Part shown: in pieces, positions 1 through 13,537 of the stretch
Position numbering within the stretch: the first letter of the stretch is position 1
Layout of the letters: each line of letters begins with the position of its first letter
Assembly: GCA_025201765.1 (NCBI GenBank)
Contig: MU623367.1
Coordinates: 186,001-250,000, forward strand
Direction: 5' to 3'
Source of the DNA: Daldinia sp. FL1419
Taxonomy: Eukaryota > Ascomycota > Sordariomycetes > Xylariales > Hypoxylaceae
DNA length: 64,000 bases
Notes under the pieces: generated by a model
What the model saw: only the letters and a program-made list of their open reading frames with translations
The model's database searches: none
What the model was told of the DNA's origin: nothing
Translations under genes and position numbers: made by a program

Positions 1-160
1 TCCTGAACCTTGAGTGGACCAATTAAGGAAGCCCTATAAGGCCAAGGATATTATTCTGTCGTTGGCATTTCATTGGCAGTATTAGTGCTTGATAATTATA
101 CTAATCTGCCTTGCTAAAATAGGAAAACCCAGGGGTATAATAACGCCTCTAGTTTCTACA

Positions 161-1835
161 TTATATATCACCCTCTCCAGTGAGCCCTTCCTCCGTTGGC
201 GGATTATCGACAGAATCGGTTATTGAACTCCGGACGAATAATGCTAGAACCAACATCATAATACATGTTATTGATACTCCAAGGTATGGTAAACCAATCC
301 AAATCCCACCTAGTTGCATACCTAACGTAAATAGACCCGCTAGTGCAGGAGTTGCCCAGATATTGCTGCCGATATCTAAAAGTGCCATAATACTGAATAG
401 CCTAGACCGATGCTCAGCGTCGACGTGCGAGGTCGCGATGCTTTTGATAAAACTTGCCGATCCAGAGCCAAGAGACATAAAGATAAGGCCGGCTATGAAT
501 ACAGGTAAGGTTGGGGATATACCAAGAATGAAACTACCTATAGCGTAGATCAAGTATGACCATCGTGCTAATATTAGGTCACGGTCTTTCTCATTCGCTA
601 TGCGTAAAAACCTCGGCGTTGTTGGCTGAACGACAAGTTTAGATAAGGCTGGGACGATCAATAAAACGACGACGACGTGAGCGATGCCAAATACGGATTG
701 GATATAACCAGTCTTGGCTAGGGGGATATGATAATATTTGGAAATGTACTGAACCATGAATTGGAGTGTGCACATTACAATGGGCATCGACAAGAGGCAT
801 ATGCAAAGGATAAGAGTAACAGAACCCGTTTTAACGATGGACAGAGAGTCTTTCAACTGATTCAAGACTCGCAATGCACGTGTTTTGAATGTTAATGCAG
901 AACTATTTTCGTCCATGTGTACAAGATGGTGAAATGTTTCTGGTACGATGGCAACTAGAGCAGCGGTTAAAGCCCATAAGATGGCGGTGAGCCACATGAC
1001 TGGCCAGGGGCCTGTTGCGGACATCATGGCGGATGCTAATGCTGGAGAGACCAGGTTTCCCGATAGGCTTGCGACGTGTACTCTCATAAATGCAATTGAC
1101 CTATAGCTTGTAAGTAAAGTATTATGTCTTTGGGAATCGGTCTTCATAGTTATTGACATACCTACTAGATTCGGGAACTATATCGCTTACCATGCTGTAT
1201 GTACAGGCACCGATTACTGGCGGACCCCCAGAGAGATGTGCGATGGATGATATCCAAATCCATCGCACCGGAAGGCTATCTGGAAACCATCCCACAAACA
1301 TAATCATCAGCACGTGAAGTACCATGCCTACTGCAGCAATGGCATATACCGGTTTACGACCAAAGCGATCGGCAATGATACCCCAAAGAAGAGCAACGAG
1401 ACAGCCAATGCCGGCGTTTAGAGCCTCCAGAAAAGCAAAAAGTAACGCCAACTCGGATTGTATGGCGTCCTTCTTACAGAGCCCTTCGTCGATCGGTTCA
1501 TCTGAGGCTGGTGACTTGCCGTAATACTCGCGGCAGAGAATATCCTCGTAGATCCTTGTCATGGGAATTTGCTGGAAGCCGCCGGCGAGGGAACCGACGA
1601 AAACAATCAAGTAGCAAAGGCGTAATATAAGATTAGGCTTATGCCTCAACGGTACCGTGATGTCGGGACTGGGGATAGAAGAGGCAGACGTGGGTGGTCT
1701 CGATCGACCGGGTTTAAGAGCTGGGGTAGAAGCTGATGCGGGGACCCCTTTAATCCCCAAGCTCCCTGAAGTCCCCATAAGAGGTGTCCGCTCTGTAATG
1801 ATATTCTCATCGTCATCGAGTGTGGGTTCGCTCAT
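161..1835 (-). CDS. MFS transporter
   Basis: Two exons, 1835-1162 and 1100-161, joined over a 61-base intron (1101-1161, GTATGT...TATAG), give 537 aa. The N-terminal ~70 residues are hydrophilic and Ser/Pro-rich. TM1 follows (LRLCYLIVFVGSLAGG), then a loop with EDILCREYYG as in the fungal SLC46/tetracycline-resistance-like branch, and the MFS motif A, IADRFGRKPVYA. At least ten hydrophobic segments can be counted, and the length fits a 12-TM MFS protein. The likely role is proton-driven export or uptake of a small molecule at the plasma membrane; the substrate is not deducible. It lies left of the tyrosinase/P450/PKS genes, so it could export the cluster product, but this is inference. The in-frame Met just upstream of exon 2 (about position 1159) is intronic and was rejected because the spliced frame continues the TM4/TM5 region. 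Confidence 0.85.
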
Positions 1836-4800
1836 TTTGGGATTGGAGAAACCACTTGAACCTTTGGCAGATTTCGATCGTATACGTTTTGGGTCGAGTG
1901 ATGAAAAAAGGTAAAGCTATGAGACTGTTTCGTTATTTCGGCGATCTTAGCTGCGCACGCGACGATCCCTTGCTTTGACCTATCATGTATCTACCCAATA
2001 CAAAGCTATTTATGGCACGATACATACAGGGGATATAATACATAGTGTAGTGTACATACAAGGGTGAGCAACCTATCTGTCGACTTACATAATTCGAGAC
2101 ATGCCAACGAGTGGTGAAATCATATGTGGAATTAATTCGACGCGCCCGTTTCAACGTCTTGACGACATCTAACTTATTGCATGGTTCATATTCCGCTTTC
2201 TGTTTCGATATATTTCTACGTTCAAATGTTATAGTGAATCATTTGTACGAAACCCTCCCCCTGTTTAATCGCGACCGTAGGGGTTCACGAGGCTAGCTTC
2301 GACATATTCGCGTACGCGAAACCGCGAAATTAATATCCCTTAACCCTCTCGACTTTAGTAGTCTACTTCCGAATATCCTTCTAAGCTGCGACTAAGACTT
2401 GCCACGAACCGAGCGATACGAGAATCCTACGGACAATGGTATTCTACTTGATAAACCCGTGCCCTCGATACGATGCTACCTAGTGGAAAGGTTTAAACGA
2501 GGACGGCAAAGGAGGGCATCGGCCGCCGTCTCTGATACATTCCTAGCAGCGCAAGAATAAAGCCGCATCAGTCCGAAGAAACAAAGAAAAAAGGCCAAAA
2601 CAATCAGAGTCCTATATTCTGATATATTTTCCTGCTTCCATGGAAATGGATCTCCTGGCGATACCAATATCATGGCTCCTTCATAAGTGGTAATTACCTT
2701 GCTCGTCTCAAGGGCGTTTGCCTATGACGCGCCAGAGCATAGCCCATCTAACAAAGGGGCGCAACTTATCTTAGACCTAGCTAAGAATAGCACCAGAATA
2801 ACACCAGAATAGCATCAGAATATGCACTGTTTTTGCATGAGGCGCCCCCCTGGGGTTAATTTACGTCGCTTCTGAAAATAAAGGCTTCCTTACGTCAATT
2901 GGCCTGACGTACGGAAATTTTCGAAGGGGCTGGCAATATTTTCCATGCTCCCTCATTTCAGACCGGACAACTCATGGTTAGAAAGGGCCGAACGGACTTT
3001 CTAGAGCTCTCTACCACGCGCCAAGCTGATGAATACCTAGGTAGGTAGGTATGATTCGCAAGACAAGCACTCCTCGGCTGATCAAAACCTGCAACCTATT
3101 AAAGAATTCTAGGATTGGGTTGATACGTACCTAGGTTAGGTACCTAGGTAGGTAGAGAGGTTATGTCGTCTTGTGATCGTAAAGATTCTAGGCAAATCGG
3201 GAAAGTTTCGTTGTCCGATATGGCCGACCGTCGCACCAAATCAGCCATGAACTGCAAGTTAAAATTTCAACTTATGTTGCCCCATTGCCTATATTAGTTG
3301 CGATTTCGGTCGAGGTTGTATCAAATCACCGGCTCGCCTGTGCATAGTACCTAGGTAGGAAGCAAGTTTAAGAGGCAGTTACCTCCCCAAAGCCCCTATG
3401 ATGAGACTACTTGGAATATCGACGGCGGCATGGAGCTTGTCCCCATCTAGGATGAGATTTAAATCCGAGATGTCGATCTGCGTAGGCCCTCCAGTACCTG
3501 TTGAAGCACCGGCTACATGCCCCTGTGGCGTCGGCGCTAGTTGAAATGTAAGATTGTGGATATATCGCGGTGACAACACATCTTGAGATAACGCTGTATG
3601 ATGATCGGGCGACCACATAGGCGCGATGTGAGATCGCTTCATGCTTTAGCGACCGTTAATACGAACCATCTGGCGAATCTCTTCGGTGCCGTGGCTGCGG
3701 TGCGATGGAACGCGTAATTCCAAGCGCCCCGCCCTCGAATTTCATGTTCGTCTTTATCGCGGCGCATCGAAAGACTCTCCATTTGATACGGTCCTGTCCA
3801 ATGGCCGAGAGATCACACAGTTCCTTTTGGAGGTAGGTATCTATATAAAAAGACTAAAATTAGGAGAGAAAAGTCCTGCTTGTTGGGAATACGTGAAGTT
3901 TTCATAGATTGAAAGCACGTGTTTACCTCCGGAAGGATTATGACCTTTTAGGGTAAACAGCTATTTAAGATATAATTATCAGGTTGAAACTCCTGCATGA
4001 TTAACTACCTTACCAACGCAGATGAGAACAGATCCCGCAATGGGTTGGTTGCGATAAAATTAATTAGTACATCACATCATGAGTGGCATATTTACACTAG
4101 ACAAGGTCAGGAGGTACTTTATTAGTTGTGCTGGATTGAAGCACGTAACTGACTTCAGCTATCCACACATGGCCGACTCTGGTCGTTGATTAGTCCGATA
4201 TGCAGATGTCAGCCTCAAAGGATGACAGTGTGCATTCGAGACATGGGAGAGGCTAGAGGCCAGAGGCTTGAGGCTTGAGCTGTGAAAAATGACATACTCA
4301 ACTGGAAGTGTACAATTCTTTGGTTGGTCAATGTTCGATTGTATACCTCCCTCCTAGCCTTAGGTAGGTAAGTAGCTATTGGAAAAGTGATGTCAGTCTG
4401 GGTACGGCTGGTAAATAGGCGACATATCATTACTTGTTTTGGTGAGACAGGACAATAATTCGATATCCGACAGCATGGCATTTTGAGTTGGTATCACAAA
4501 TAATCAGCCCACGCCTACATCTATTGACTATTGCTGCACATAAACCGTCTATTCCATGCCTTCAATCCCTATATTCCAAGGTGAGGTCATTACTGTTGAA
4601 TCATGAAGTAACTGGGTCAGACTCTAGTGCTTCGGGGCCGTCTCGATGCCCGACAGGGGATACGCGTGGGGATACGAGTGGGCTCGCAGGGACGTTAAAC
4701 GCATTCGAACTGAGCTATCGTTATGAATAGGAAATATTCATTCGGACGTACATGTGAGGATGCATGATGCATTAGGTACCTCCCTAGGTACCTAAAGTGG

Positions 4801-5249
4801 TCAGGATAGCCCGCTAGACAACGTCTCCCAAGCAAACGCCACATCGACGATTGAAATACGATGCTCCTACCTATAAAATCGACCTGAACAGGTAGGTAGC
4901 CATGCCTGATGCCAAACCCATCGGTCCCGAATGCGCGGTATGAGTAGTGACAGCTACAAGTTGCGTAGTTCACTTATAAACACCATACGCCTACGGGATT
5001 TCTACAGGATGAGGCTCGCAGCTATACCGGTTGTTGCACAGCAGCGACCCTCGGCAGGAATGCTGGGTCGATCGACCATTCCCTATATAACGAATACATC
5101 TGACACCTTACCCGTACAACCGCTTGCTGTCTTAGTGCAACCCAGGGAGTTGTCGTCTCTTTTAATAGCCATACCACGATCGACAAATTTCCGTCTTCTC
5201 ATGCTTGTCAAAAGTCCATAACTTCACTCGCACCGGATCCTCGCAGGCA
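1836..5249. other. Intergenic region, no convincing gene
   Basis: About 3.4 kb between the divergent MFS and tyrosinase genes. No ORF here has recognisable motifs. The longest open frame (minus strand, 3642-3379, 87 codons) runs into a GGTAACTG donor-like sequence and could be one exon or a relic, but I cannot name it. The stretch is rich in short TACCTAGGTA-type motifs (3034-3052, 3128-3154, 3346-3360, 4772-4796). It also has a perfect 14-base palindrome, TTCGCGTACGCGAA, at 2307-2320. Confidence 0.6.
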
Positions 5250-6559
5250 ATGCATCTATTCGGGAACTCGATTACTATAGGGGTCATCGCTGTCCTGGTG
5301 GGCCACCCAGTATTCGCCGTACCTGTCGGACGCAGCCCGGACCATGCTGGCGGAATACCGATGCCCCTCGAATTCAAGAGGTTTGAAGATACATATCATA
5401 GAAATATCAAGGCATCTTTAGGCTTTAGCGGCTGTACTAATGAAACCATCGCCGTTCGCAAGTCATGGTAAGGCGACAGAACTACTCACGTAGATGAAGC
5501 TTCTTTCATGACTGCTAATTGAAGCTCACTCTAGGGACAACCTCGATGACGCAACAAGGCTAGATTATTTGCGCGCAGTAAAATGTATGGCGGCTAAACC
5601 GCCAACGATGGATACTAGTCTGGCACCTGGCGCCGTCAATAGAATAGATGACTTTACTTATATACACATTAATCAGACTAATATAATACACCAATCAGTG
5701 AGTTAGCCAGTTGTCCTAAATACCTACCTATGCATTCCCCAGCTAACTGTTCCAGGGCTATCTCCTCCCGTGGCATCGCCTGTTCCTCTGGCAGATGGAA
5801 CGGGCACTGCGCGACGAGTGCGGGTATAAGGGACATCTTCCGTATTGGGATGCACCGCGGTTCTCAAATGACCAGACCAAGTCCAAGGTCTTTGACGGTT
5901 CCATGACATCCTTTGGGGGCAACGGCGCCCCCGTACCCCACGAATCCGAGAAGGTCATTCTTCCCGGATTGGTCATATCCAACTTTTCGCTGCCAATGCC
6001 CGCCGGTACGGGAGGCGGCTGCGTTATGGATGGGCCATTCAAGGACTTCACGATTAGTCTAGGTCCCGTCGCGAAGCGGGTTATTGACCCTGCTAACAAG
6101 TACGGTTATCAGCCTAATAAGCGGTGCTTGTCGCGAGATTTCTATAGCCCTGCGAGTAAACACGTCCTCAACTGGGCCAATGCGACAAGGATAGTGGCAT
6201 CCAAGACCATCAAGGAACTCAGGAATAACATCGAGGACCTATGGCACCTAAACTCACATACGTTCGTAGGGCGCGAAGCGGCGGACCCGTTCAGCACGCC
6301 CAATGACCCCGTCTTCTATCTCCTACATGCGCAGATCGATCGCATGTGGGCGATATGGCAGGGCCAAGACTTAGAGCAAAGGACGTATGCAATTGATGGG
6401 AACAGGACATTCCTGGGCATCGCCCTCGACTATGCGCCGGACGTTCCACGGAGCCTGGCGACAATAGAAGATAAAATGGACATGGGCTTAGGTTGGTACC
6501 CCAAGGCCAAGGAGGGGATGCCAGCAACGGATTTCGGACGGTGTTATGTGTATGAATAG
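5250..6559 (+). CDS. Secreted tyrosinase (type-3 copper)
   Basis: Three exons, 5250-5467, 5535-5697 and 5756-6559, give 394 aa. The ATG at 5250 was chosen over an earlier in-frame one (5205) because it begins a clean signal peptide (MHLFGNSITIGVIAVLVG) ending near FAVPVG. The CuA site is built across the second splice: IHIN and IIHQ, then GYLLPWHRLFLWQME. CuB is LWHLNSHTFVG followed by NDPVFYLLHAQIDRMWAIWQ, so all six His positions are present. The short linker GYQPNKRCLSRDF is typical of the fungal tyrosinase-like subfamily that lacks the long C-terminal extension. Expected chemistry is oxidation of phenols or catechols to quinones; some relatives oxidise cluster intermediates. The nearby P450 and PKS make a role in secondary metabolism possible but unproven. 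Confidence 0.9.
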
Positions 6560-8469
6560 ATGGCTAGGTACCTTTGCCTGCCTAGGTATGAGGGAGTGGC
6601 CTGACCTTTTCTTTTGTGATATATCCCACCTCGGTTAGATCAGTCTCTATGAGACATGGCTTATGAACGTCTAGACGTTAAATTCCTTTCCCACGGTATA
6701 TTAATCGCTTGCATGAGGTATATATATATAGCGGTTACATAGAAGGTTCTAATATCAAAATAATCATATCATTCAAGCATCTACGTAAAAACTCCGGTCA
6801 GTAACGGAGAATCTAGCGTCGAAGATTCTCTGCGGACACTTGCACTACGTCCGGCGGAAGATCATTAATGAAGTCTGCTCTGCGTTTTTTACTGGTAGAT
6901 ATATCGAGTGCGCCCGCGCCTGTCGAGTAACCTTTATCTTTACGCTTCAATCAACAAGGCCTCTTGTGTGTTTCCCCCTCCTGTCTTCTATTGGCTAATC
7001 CAATGTGTCTTTCATTTCCATAAACAAGAGACCGGCGAAGACGTTGAGAGAACCATTCACGGTCATGAGATCGTAGCGGTGTGTCGTTTACTCCAACTCT
7101 TTGCTCTTTATGCTTATGATTCACTGAAAAAAAAAAAAAAGTTTCGATGGGTGGCGTTTTGAATCATCGAAGCTCTGAAAACAGAAGTCAATTATGTGGC
7201 GTTCTCAGAGGCTACAGGGTCAAAATATTAACATACCTATGCATGTATCTACGCGCTTACCCCCTCGGCCGTCCCCTCGCCTACATCCGGATATTCGTTC
7301 CTTGATTGCAAGTAGCACTTCTTAGTGCCTGCTCTTGGAACTTCTTATCACGTAGGTCTTATAATTATTCTTAATATCGTATTTTCTAAGACATCCGAGA
7401 CTTGGTGTGCATTCTAAATGCTTACTGGCTTTTATCCCCCGCGTGTAAGCCTTCATCGCAACGACTGTCCTTCAGAGTCTTCCGTCCCCACGGGATCTAT
7501 CCGGCGAATTCGCAATAGCCATATCATCGATCATTTTAACGAAGTACTCTTTAGGTCTCTGGTACTATTTCTCGTATTCTATCGCCGTATCTTAGCACAT
7601 CGCAGCTGGTTTGCTCGGTTTCACTATATTGTGTAACTACTGACGTGCTTTACATATCAAGGCTATATGAGAGCTTTGAGAGTATCTTCCGTGGTATCCG
7701 AATAAACGCTGTCATCTTCCTCTGACAAATGCCGGGGCCCGTAGAGACGGGTGAAATCTGCAACATCGTGGTTCACAACAGCTATTTCGCATATTTGAAG
7801 GATTCGTGTAACCGAAGACAGTTCCCTTAGACTAACCGCGCGGCACTCTGCCTATCACGAATTATAATTTGTCCGAAATGCCTTCATGATTTGGTTACTT
7901 AGTATGCTTGATCCCCAAAGATCTAAATGGGTTTGCCTAGCCTATCGTGCGCTTGGATGTGTTTAAGTCTGTAGCATTGGTACTCTATAGAAGATTATAC
8001 CTAATGTTGCCTGTGAGTTAAGACCCAAGTGACAAGTCATATGGAAGTTAGGTGTTATAAATTTGGTTGATTTCCTGCAAGTTCGGGCAGGTTAATATAT
8101 AGAGCGGACGGGATTTCTTCAAGTGATTAATAAGTTGTGTTAAACAACTTCACGTATACGGACTGCGCCTACGGTGCCACCCCTTTTTAACGCGTTAGGT
8201 ATTATGGTAAAAGTTCATAGCATTAACTAGGTACCCACATAACGGTTCAAGAGTAACAAAAACACGGTATATTGAATATTTAAAATTATATAAATATAAA
8301 TTTTCCTCAGCCTAGATCATTCTGACTCGCATCCGTAAACTGTAGTTGTAGCTGTTGTTTGTAGTGTGTAATGAGATATGATGACTATATCGCACATATG
8401 AGAAATGCCCCGAAACCCCATGTAACTCGTCTGATAATCATAGCGTTACTCTACCTCGATACTCATGAT
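6560..8469. other. Intergenic region, no gene seen
   Basis: About 1.9 kb between the convergent tyrosinase and P450 genes. Open frames are short, without motifs or splice-compatible extensions. A CTAGGTACC...CCTAGGTATG motif pair sits just after the tyrosinase stop (6563-6590). Confidence 0.6.
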
Positions 8470-10271
8470 TTATTGCTTATTACCAAGCTCCTTCCAGTAG
8501 TCACCTCGAGGATGAAAGACCAAATATGGTCCATCGCTGCTGGCTGTGAAAGTATCATATAGTTGAAATTCGGTCTCTTTGTCCCTTCCGTTCCTGTTTC
8601 CCTTTTCCCCCATCCCAACCGTACCTAATTTTCCCGGTGCAACCCCAAAATCAAAATACCAAAGAGTTTTGGCTAGTACGAGACTTGCTTCAAGGTACGC
8701 CATGGCTTTACCCGCGCAGCCACGAGGTCCTGCCAAGAATGCAGCGAAAGCGTCATGTGATATGGGGCTCCCAGAAGGGGTAATCCATCGTTCGGGCTGA
8801 TAGTTGAAGGAGTCTGGGAAGTATTCCTCGTTGTGATGAAGAGCGTAAATGTTGATACCTATATGTGTACCCTTTGGTATGACATGACCGTCGATTATGA
8901 GGGGACCTGGGGTTTGATCATCTGGGTATTGCTCCCTCCATAATGTGCCTGCTGCTGGTGGAGACATTCTTAGAGACTCGTCGATACATGCACGAAGGTA
9001 GTGACACTTCGCTAATATGGGCCCGCCTCGGATATCGTTACCGGAGTTGAAAGCTGATCGTATCTCATTGGCAATTCTATTATAGCATTCTTGGTTTCTC
9101 GACAGGTAGAAGAAAGTTGCGCTTATACAAGTTGCAGTGGTGTCCCCGCCTATCAGTTAAATTAGTAACTGGTTAGATACCAATTCTAGGGAGCTCGGTT
9201 TCATCATCTTACCTGCTTGTAAAAGGAATGTCGCTTCATTCAAGAGATATTCTTCATCCATCTTCCCTGGCCCGCTCATCAAAGTGTCCGCAACAAATGA
9301 ATAAAGGTCTTCCTTGGCGTTTTTTTCCAATGCCATTCTCTCTTTAATCATAGAAATTACTAACTTGTATGTACTTATCTGCACCTTGTAAAAAATGATA
9401 CTTAGTATCAAGTCTAGTCGAAACCAATATAGCACTGGCCACTGAAGGAGAATGTTAGAAAGCCATGACGTATAGTTGATCGAGTGAATTAGGAATCGAT
9501 TTTTTTCATTGCCTTGAAGGTGAAAGTTATAGCCGAAGCTGAGAAGGCCAGCAATGTCGAGGCCAAGATATTTACAATGTTCAGTCATATTAAGGGGCTT
9601 AGGCTCCGAACTTCGATTTGATTCTAAGAGTTTAGTGAGAAATGTATCAATCTCTTTTATCATAATGGGTTCAAATCTGCGCATAGATCGTTCCGAAATG
9701 GATTGGCCAATTGTTTTTCTCTTGGAGCGATGGATATCCCTATCTATCGCCAGGAAAGTATTTTTATTTTTGATAGACGGATTACCGCAAAGGTAAAGTC
9801 GGGACTTGGTAATTCTGTCGTTTTGATGGATGGCTATCTTTATAAGCTAAAGCAGAAGCCATAAGTTGTAGTGAATTTACCTTTGAATGCCGATACTGAA
9901 TTAAAGATAACCTTATTTGGCCCCTGTCTAAGTACGAGCCCTATACCGAAGTGTTAGAAGTGCTTAGGGAAGTAAGTATAAGGGTTTTATATGTAAACTT
10001 ACCATATTTGTTATGGTCTTTAAGTGTGACTAGATGAAGGTCCTTCCTCACTGCAAAATAAGCCCCATAGACGTCAGATATTCTTGCTATCAAGGGGCCG
10101 GGTAATTCCCTTAGGGGATGAAACAGAACTCGGTATACTGCTGCTGAGCATAACTATATCGTCTATATTAGATGACGTGTCTCAATTAAATATTTCATTA
10201 TAGCTTACTAGTATTATGAACAAGGTAGCTACGCTAATGGAATAGCTCACAATAATGTCTTGAAAGACCAT
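8470..10271 (-). CDS. Cytochrome P450 monooxygenase
   Basis: Five exons (10271-10209, 10153-10003, 9940-9881, 9833-9213, 9149-8470) with introns of 47-63 bases give 524 aa. The protein opens with a single membrane anchor (about residues 5-30), then the Pro-rich hinge FHPLRELPGP, so it should be tethered to the ER. The I-helix oxygen-activation motif is AGGDTT (about residue 298, rebuilt across intron 4). The ExxR motif is ESLR (about 357), PERW follows, and the haem ligand loop is FLAGPRGCAG with Cys near residue 443. All catalytic landmarks are intact. The family is the microsomal class II fungal P450, which needs a CPR partner; subfamily and substrate cannot be read. It lies about 10 kb from the PKS on the opposite strand and is the natural oxygenase of the putative cluster. 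Confidence 0.93.
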
Positions 10272-11629
10272 TTTGAAGAGGTCGTTGATTGGCGTGGAAT
10301 GGGGAATCAAATCCAAGAGAAAGAAGTACAATCCTATACTCCAAAACGAAATGAACCAGGATACCTCGATAGGTAACTTATTTCAAAAATACCAATATTC
10401 CCACTTCCCGAATCTTCCGTATGTATAGGTATATAACCCATGTAGATAGCTTTCGAAACCCCACGCTCGCGTCTTAATAGCTACCTACCTACTGAACGAC
10501 TTAGGTGCCTAGCATATCGGCTGCCTCCTTTTTTTTATTCTGCAACTTTTGATCAATAAGGTTACGAAACTATTAGGATGGTTACACTACTCAAGACCAC
10601 CCATCTCCCTGGAACCACGTCCGCGCTCCACGCAATGCAGTAGGTATTGCATATGATAAAGGGGGAGGATATCCCCTCCCAATAAAGTGAATGCTACCTT
10701 AGATAAATCCTACCTACCTAGGCATCCACTCGTGAAAAGGAGCTTCTTTGAGCGAACGCATTTCTCATACCACCCCTTGAATAGGATATATTAGAATTTG
10801 TATAGCAACATAGAAACTTTGTGACATTTTCAGAAAATCTCGTGCAACGGTCGTACCGAGCTACCGCAGCTACCGGTAGGTATGAGGAGCTTCTTATCTG
10901 TTCAAATTATTTAAGTACCTAATATTTTTGCGAATGAATCATTCGGGAAGATGTGTGCAGGTCGGTAAATGGTCGCTTTTTATTACCCCAAAATGGTCAT
11001 AATACAACCGTGTGGTTGCCAATGGATTAGCTCTCGAGGGCGAAGCTGGCCTGGCAACCCAATAGACCAAGTTGGTCCTGCGACCCCCACCGCCAAGGTT
11101 GCCTACAGACTCTGCAATGTACGCCACTAATAGGTTGTTTGCAGCCCGCAAGTTCTTAGGTACGCGCACTGAGACTCTGGACATCAGTTACAGGTCAGTT
11201 CTAGCTTGACCTCTACGATTCATTATACCCATGGTGTTTGATTTAGTTACATAGGTACCTAGGCACCTATGAAATTACTGGCTGGCAGGCTGGGAACAAT
11301 GGTTTACTACCATATGTGGTCCGTGCGTAGGTCTCATAATCGGGAATAGCTTCAAATATCTCGGTTTGGGTGGTATCAACTCTCCCGTATTTTATTAGTA
11401 CTGCCACAATTTTCACTACCAATCAGATCTTTAGAATTGGCCTGCAGTTGGCAGCGTTTTCTTTCACCATTCTATTACACACGCTTGGCAAAAGATATAA
11501 ACGAAGTAAAAAGGTTATACAAAACACTCTCTATCAAATAATACCAATTATTAATACTTTTATGTAATAATGAAAGAGGTCAATTAATTCTACGAAAAAT
11601 TCATTGGATGTAGAGGCTATTGGATGGAT
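10272..11629. other. Intergenic region, becoming AT-rich
   Basis: Upstream region of the P450. No coding signal was found. Composition shifts to AT-rich from about 11.4 kb toward the repeat island. Confidence 0.55.
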
Positions 11630-12385
11630 AAGGTACCATTACATGCAATAATAAAAATGAGGGTATTCGTAAATTTAGTAAAAAATGGTATAATCTAAGA
11701 AAAAACATATTTTGGTTAAAGATCAAAATATGTAGAGCTAAATACAAAATTAAAGTACTCGTCAGGATTCCAAACATCCGACCTTTGCCGAGGCTTCGCC
11801 TCTCAGGTCAGGGACTTTAAGATGGTAACGAACTTTAAGATGGTAATTTCTTGGTATACATAATTTAGTGTGTGGATCCCACCAAAACTTAAGTACTACT
11901 GGAATTAAGAATCTTTCCATTAGTTGCAACCACACCTAACCTCAAATATCTATTTCAACGTAGCATTCAACAACCAACGATTCAATCCCAGGTCTCTAGA
12001 AACGAGTATAATGGGGACGAAAGCAAGTGCTTTGATTCTAACGACTTATTAGACGATATTATCGAGTAAATCGAGTATAAATTGATATTCGCATAGCATT
12101 TGGTGTGTGTAAGTGAAGCATTTGAGTCTTACAATATTTGAATAAATGGAGGGGTTTTTTACATAATCAAGTAAAAAATATGCATGCAATTGATATTATT
12201 CATTTTAATTGAAATACAAGTTTTTGTATGGGGAGCGCTAGTAAAATTTAGTACCAAAATTACCATCTTAAAGTTCGTTACCATCTTAAAGTCCCTGACC
12301 TGAGAGGCGAAGCCTCGGCAAAGGTCGGATGTTTGGAATCCTAACGAGTAGGTCTATACTATTATGGTTACATAACCAACATTCC
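11630..12385. repeat. Left copy of ~165-base direct repeat (split by MITE)
   Basis: This copy consists of 11630-11757 plus 12351-12385 and matches 13538-13704 in the same orientation. Both copies hold a 12-base-stem hairpin (AACATATTTTGG...CAAAATATGT here) and a second palindrome near the right end (TGGTTACATAACCA here, TGGTCACATGACCA in the right copy). Differences between copies are mostly C-to-T and G-to-A transitions, with this copy the more AT-rich, as expected from RIP. The two copies bracket about 1.1 kb of AT-rich DNA, so they could be terminal repeats of a short retroelement (TRIM-like). They do not clearly start TG and end CA, so this is not secure. Confidence 0.6.
11758..12348. mobile_element. 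MITE with 92-base terminal inverted repeats, TA target site
   Basis: The left arm (11758-11849) and right arm (about 12257-12348) are near-perfect inverted copies; the outermost 30 bases differ by one base (CTCGTCAGG against CTCGTTAGG). Each arm carries a tandem 15-mer ACTTTAAGATGGTAA and a GAGGCTTCGCCTC palindrome. The element is 591 bases, has no coding frame, and is flanked by TA on both sides. Removing it with one TA restores the sequence of the paralogous direct repeat at about 13.67 kb, which has the uninterrupted site. TA duplication and long arms point to a non-autonomous Tc1/mariner-superfamily element. The arms are not AT-shifted, unlike the host repeat, so it probably arrived after that repeat was mutated. 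Confidence 0.9.
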
Positions 12386-13537
12386 TATATTAACAACTTT
12401 TTCTTTTCTCACAAAATCATATAACATCAACAAACGCCAGTTAGGGTTACAATCTTAAACATTTAAAACACATCAAAATCAACTCTTTTTCGTAATCCTC
12501 CTTTTATTTCTTATTTAAATCAAATTAAATTAATAACCTCTTATATCCATATCCCAAATATAAAAATAATTAAAAATTTAATTATCTTTACAAACCTTAC
12601 TTAAAAACATAACAATCAACCATTTTAAAACATATAATAATTTATATATAATCCCATCTAACAATTCTTTTTTTTTAAAAACTTATTATTTATTCAAATT
12701 AATCAATAAATATAATCAATATTATTCATATTATAAAATTAATATCAAAAATATTTCAAAAACTTTCTTACAAAAGGCTAAAAAATTGCTAGAACTTATT
12801 AAAATACTTATAAAACTTATTATTTCTTCAAATACTAAACTGCTATTTTTTCAAATAATAATAATAGGCAAAACCTTTAATAAAAATAAGATTAAAAATT
12901 TTTAAATAAAACCTAAAATTTATTTTACTAATAAGATAAAATTGCAATATAATTTTAATATTTTTATTACTCTTTCTCAACAATTCTCATAATATTATAA
13001 ATATAAATACATATTATAAACACAAAATACATATTAGATATATAATTCAATTATTAGATAATATTATAATAAACACAAATACATAATAAATGTATAAACA
13101 ATTCAATTAATATAAATTCCCCCAAAACCATTTTACCAACAAAAAAAATCTTAATATTATCTATCTATACATAATAAACATAAATTTCAGCCTATAAATT
13201 CAACACTAAAACTATCTCTACCTTCCAAAAATCCTAAATTAATACAAGATATTCCAAAACCATACATTAGAATATAAAATTCTGACTTAAAACCATACAC
13301 TAAAATATAAAATCCTAAGATCGCTTACCTCTTCTTATCAAAATTTAAATCTAACACAAAATACAAATATTTCCAAAACCATACATAAGAACATAAAACC
13401 CTAAGTTCAAAATCATATACTAAAATATAAAATCTTAAAATCATCATACTCATTACTAAACCTATCTCCTCCCTTTCAGGCATCCTAACTAATCTATAAT
13501 CAACTTATTATCAATCACTAATCAATATTAAATAAAC
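12386..13537. repeat. AT-rich, RIP-like core between direct repeats
   Basis: About 1.15 kb of very AT-rich DNA without a usable frame. A degenerate tandem repeat of about 30 bases (variants of AAAACCATACACTAAAATAT) occurs at about 13255, 13290, 13373 and 13406. The composition is consistent with a decayed transposable element. Confidence 0.5.

Noticed and set aside
3379..3642. 87-codon minus-strand frame ending in a donor-like site
   Set aside because: No recognised motif and no partner exon found; kept only as a remark in the intergenic entry.
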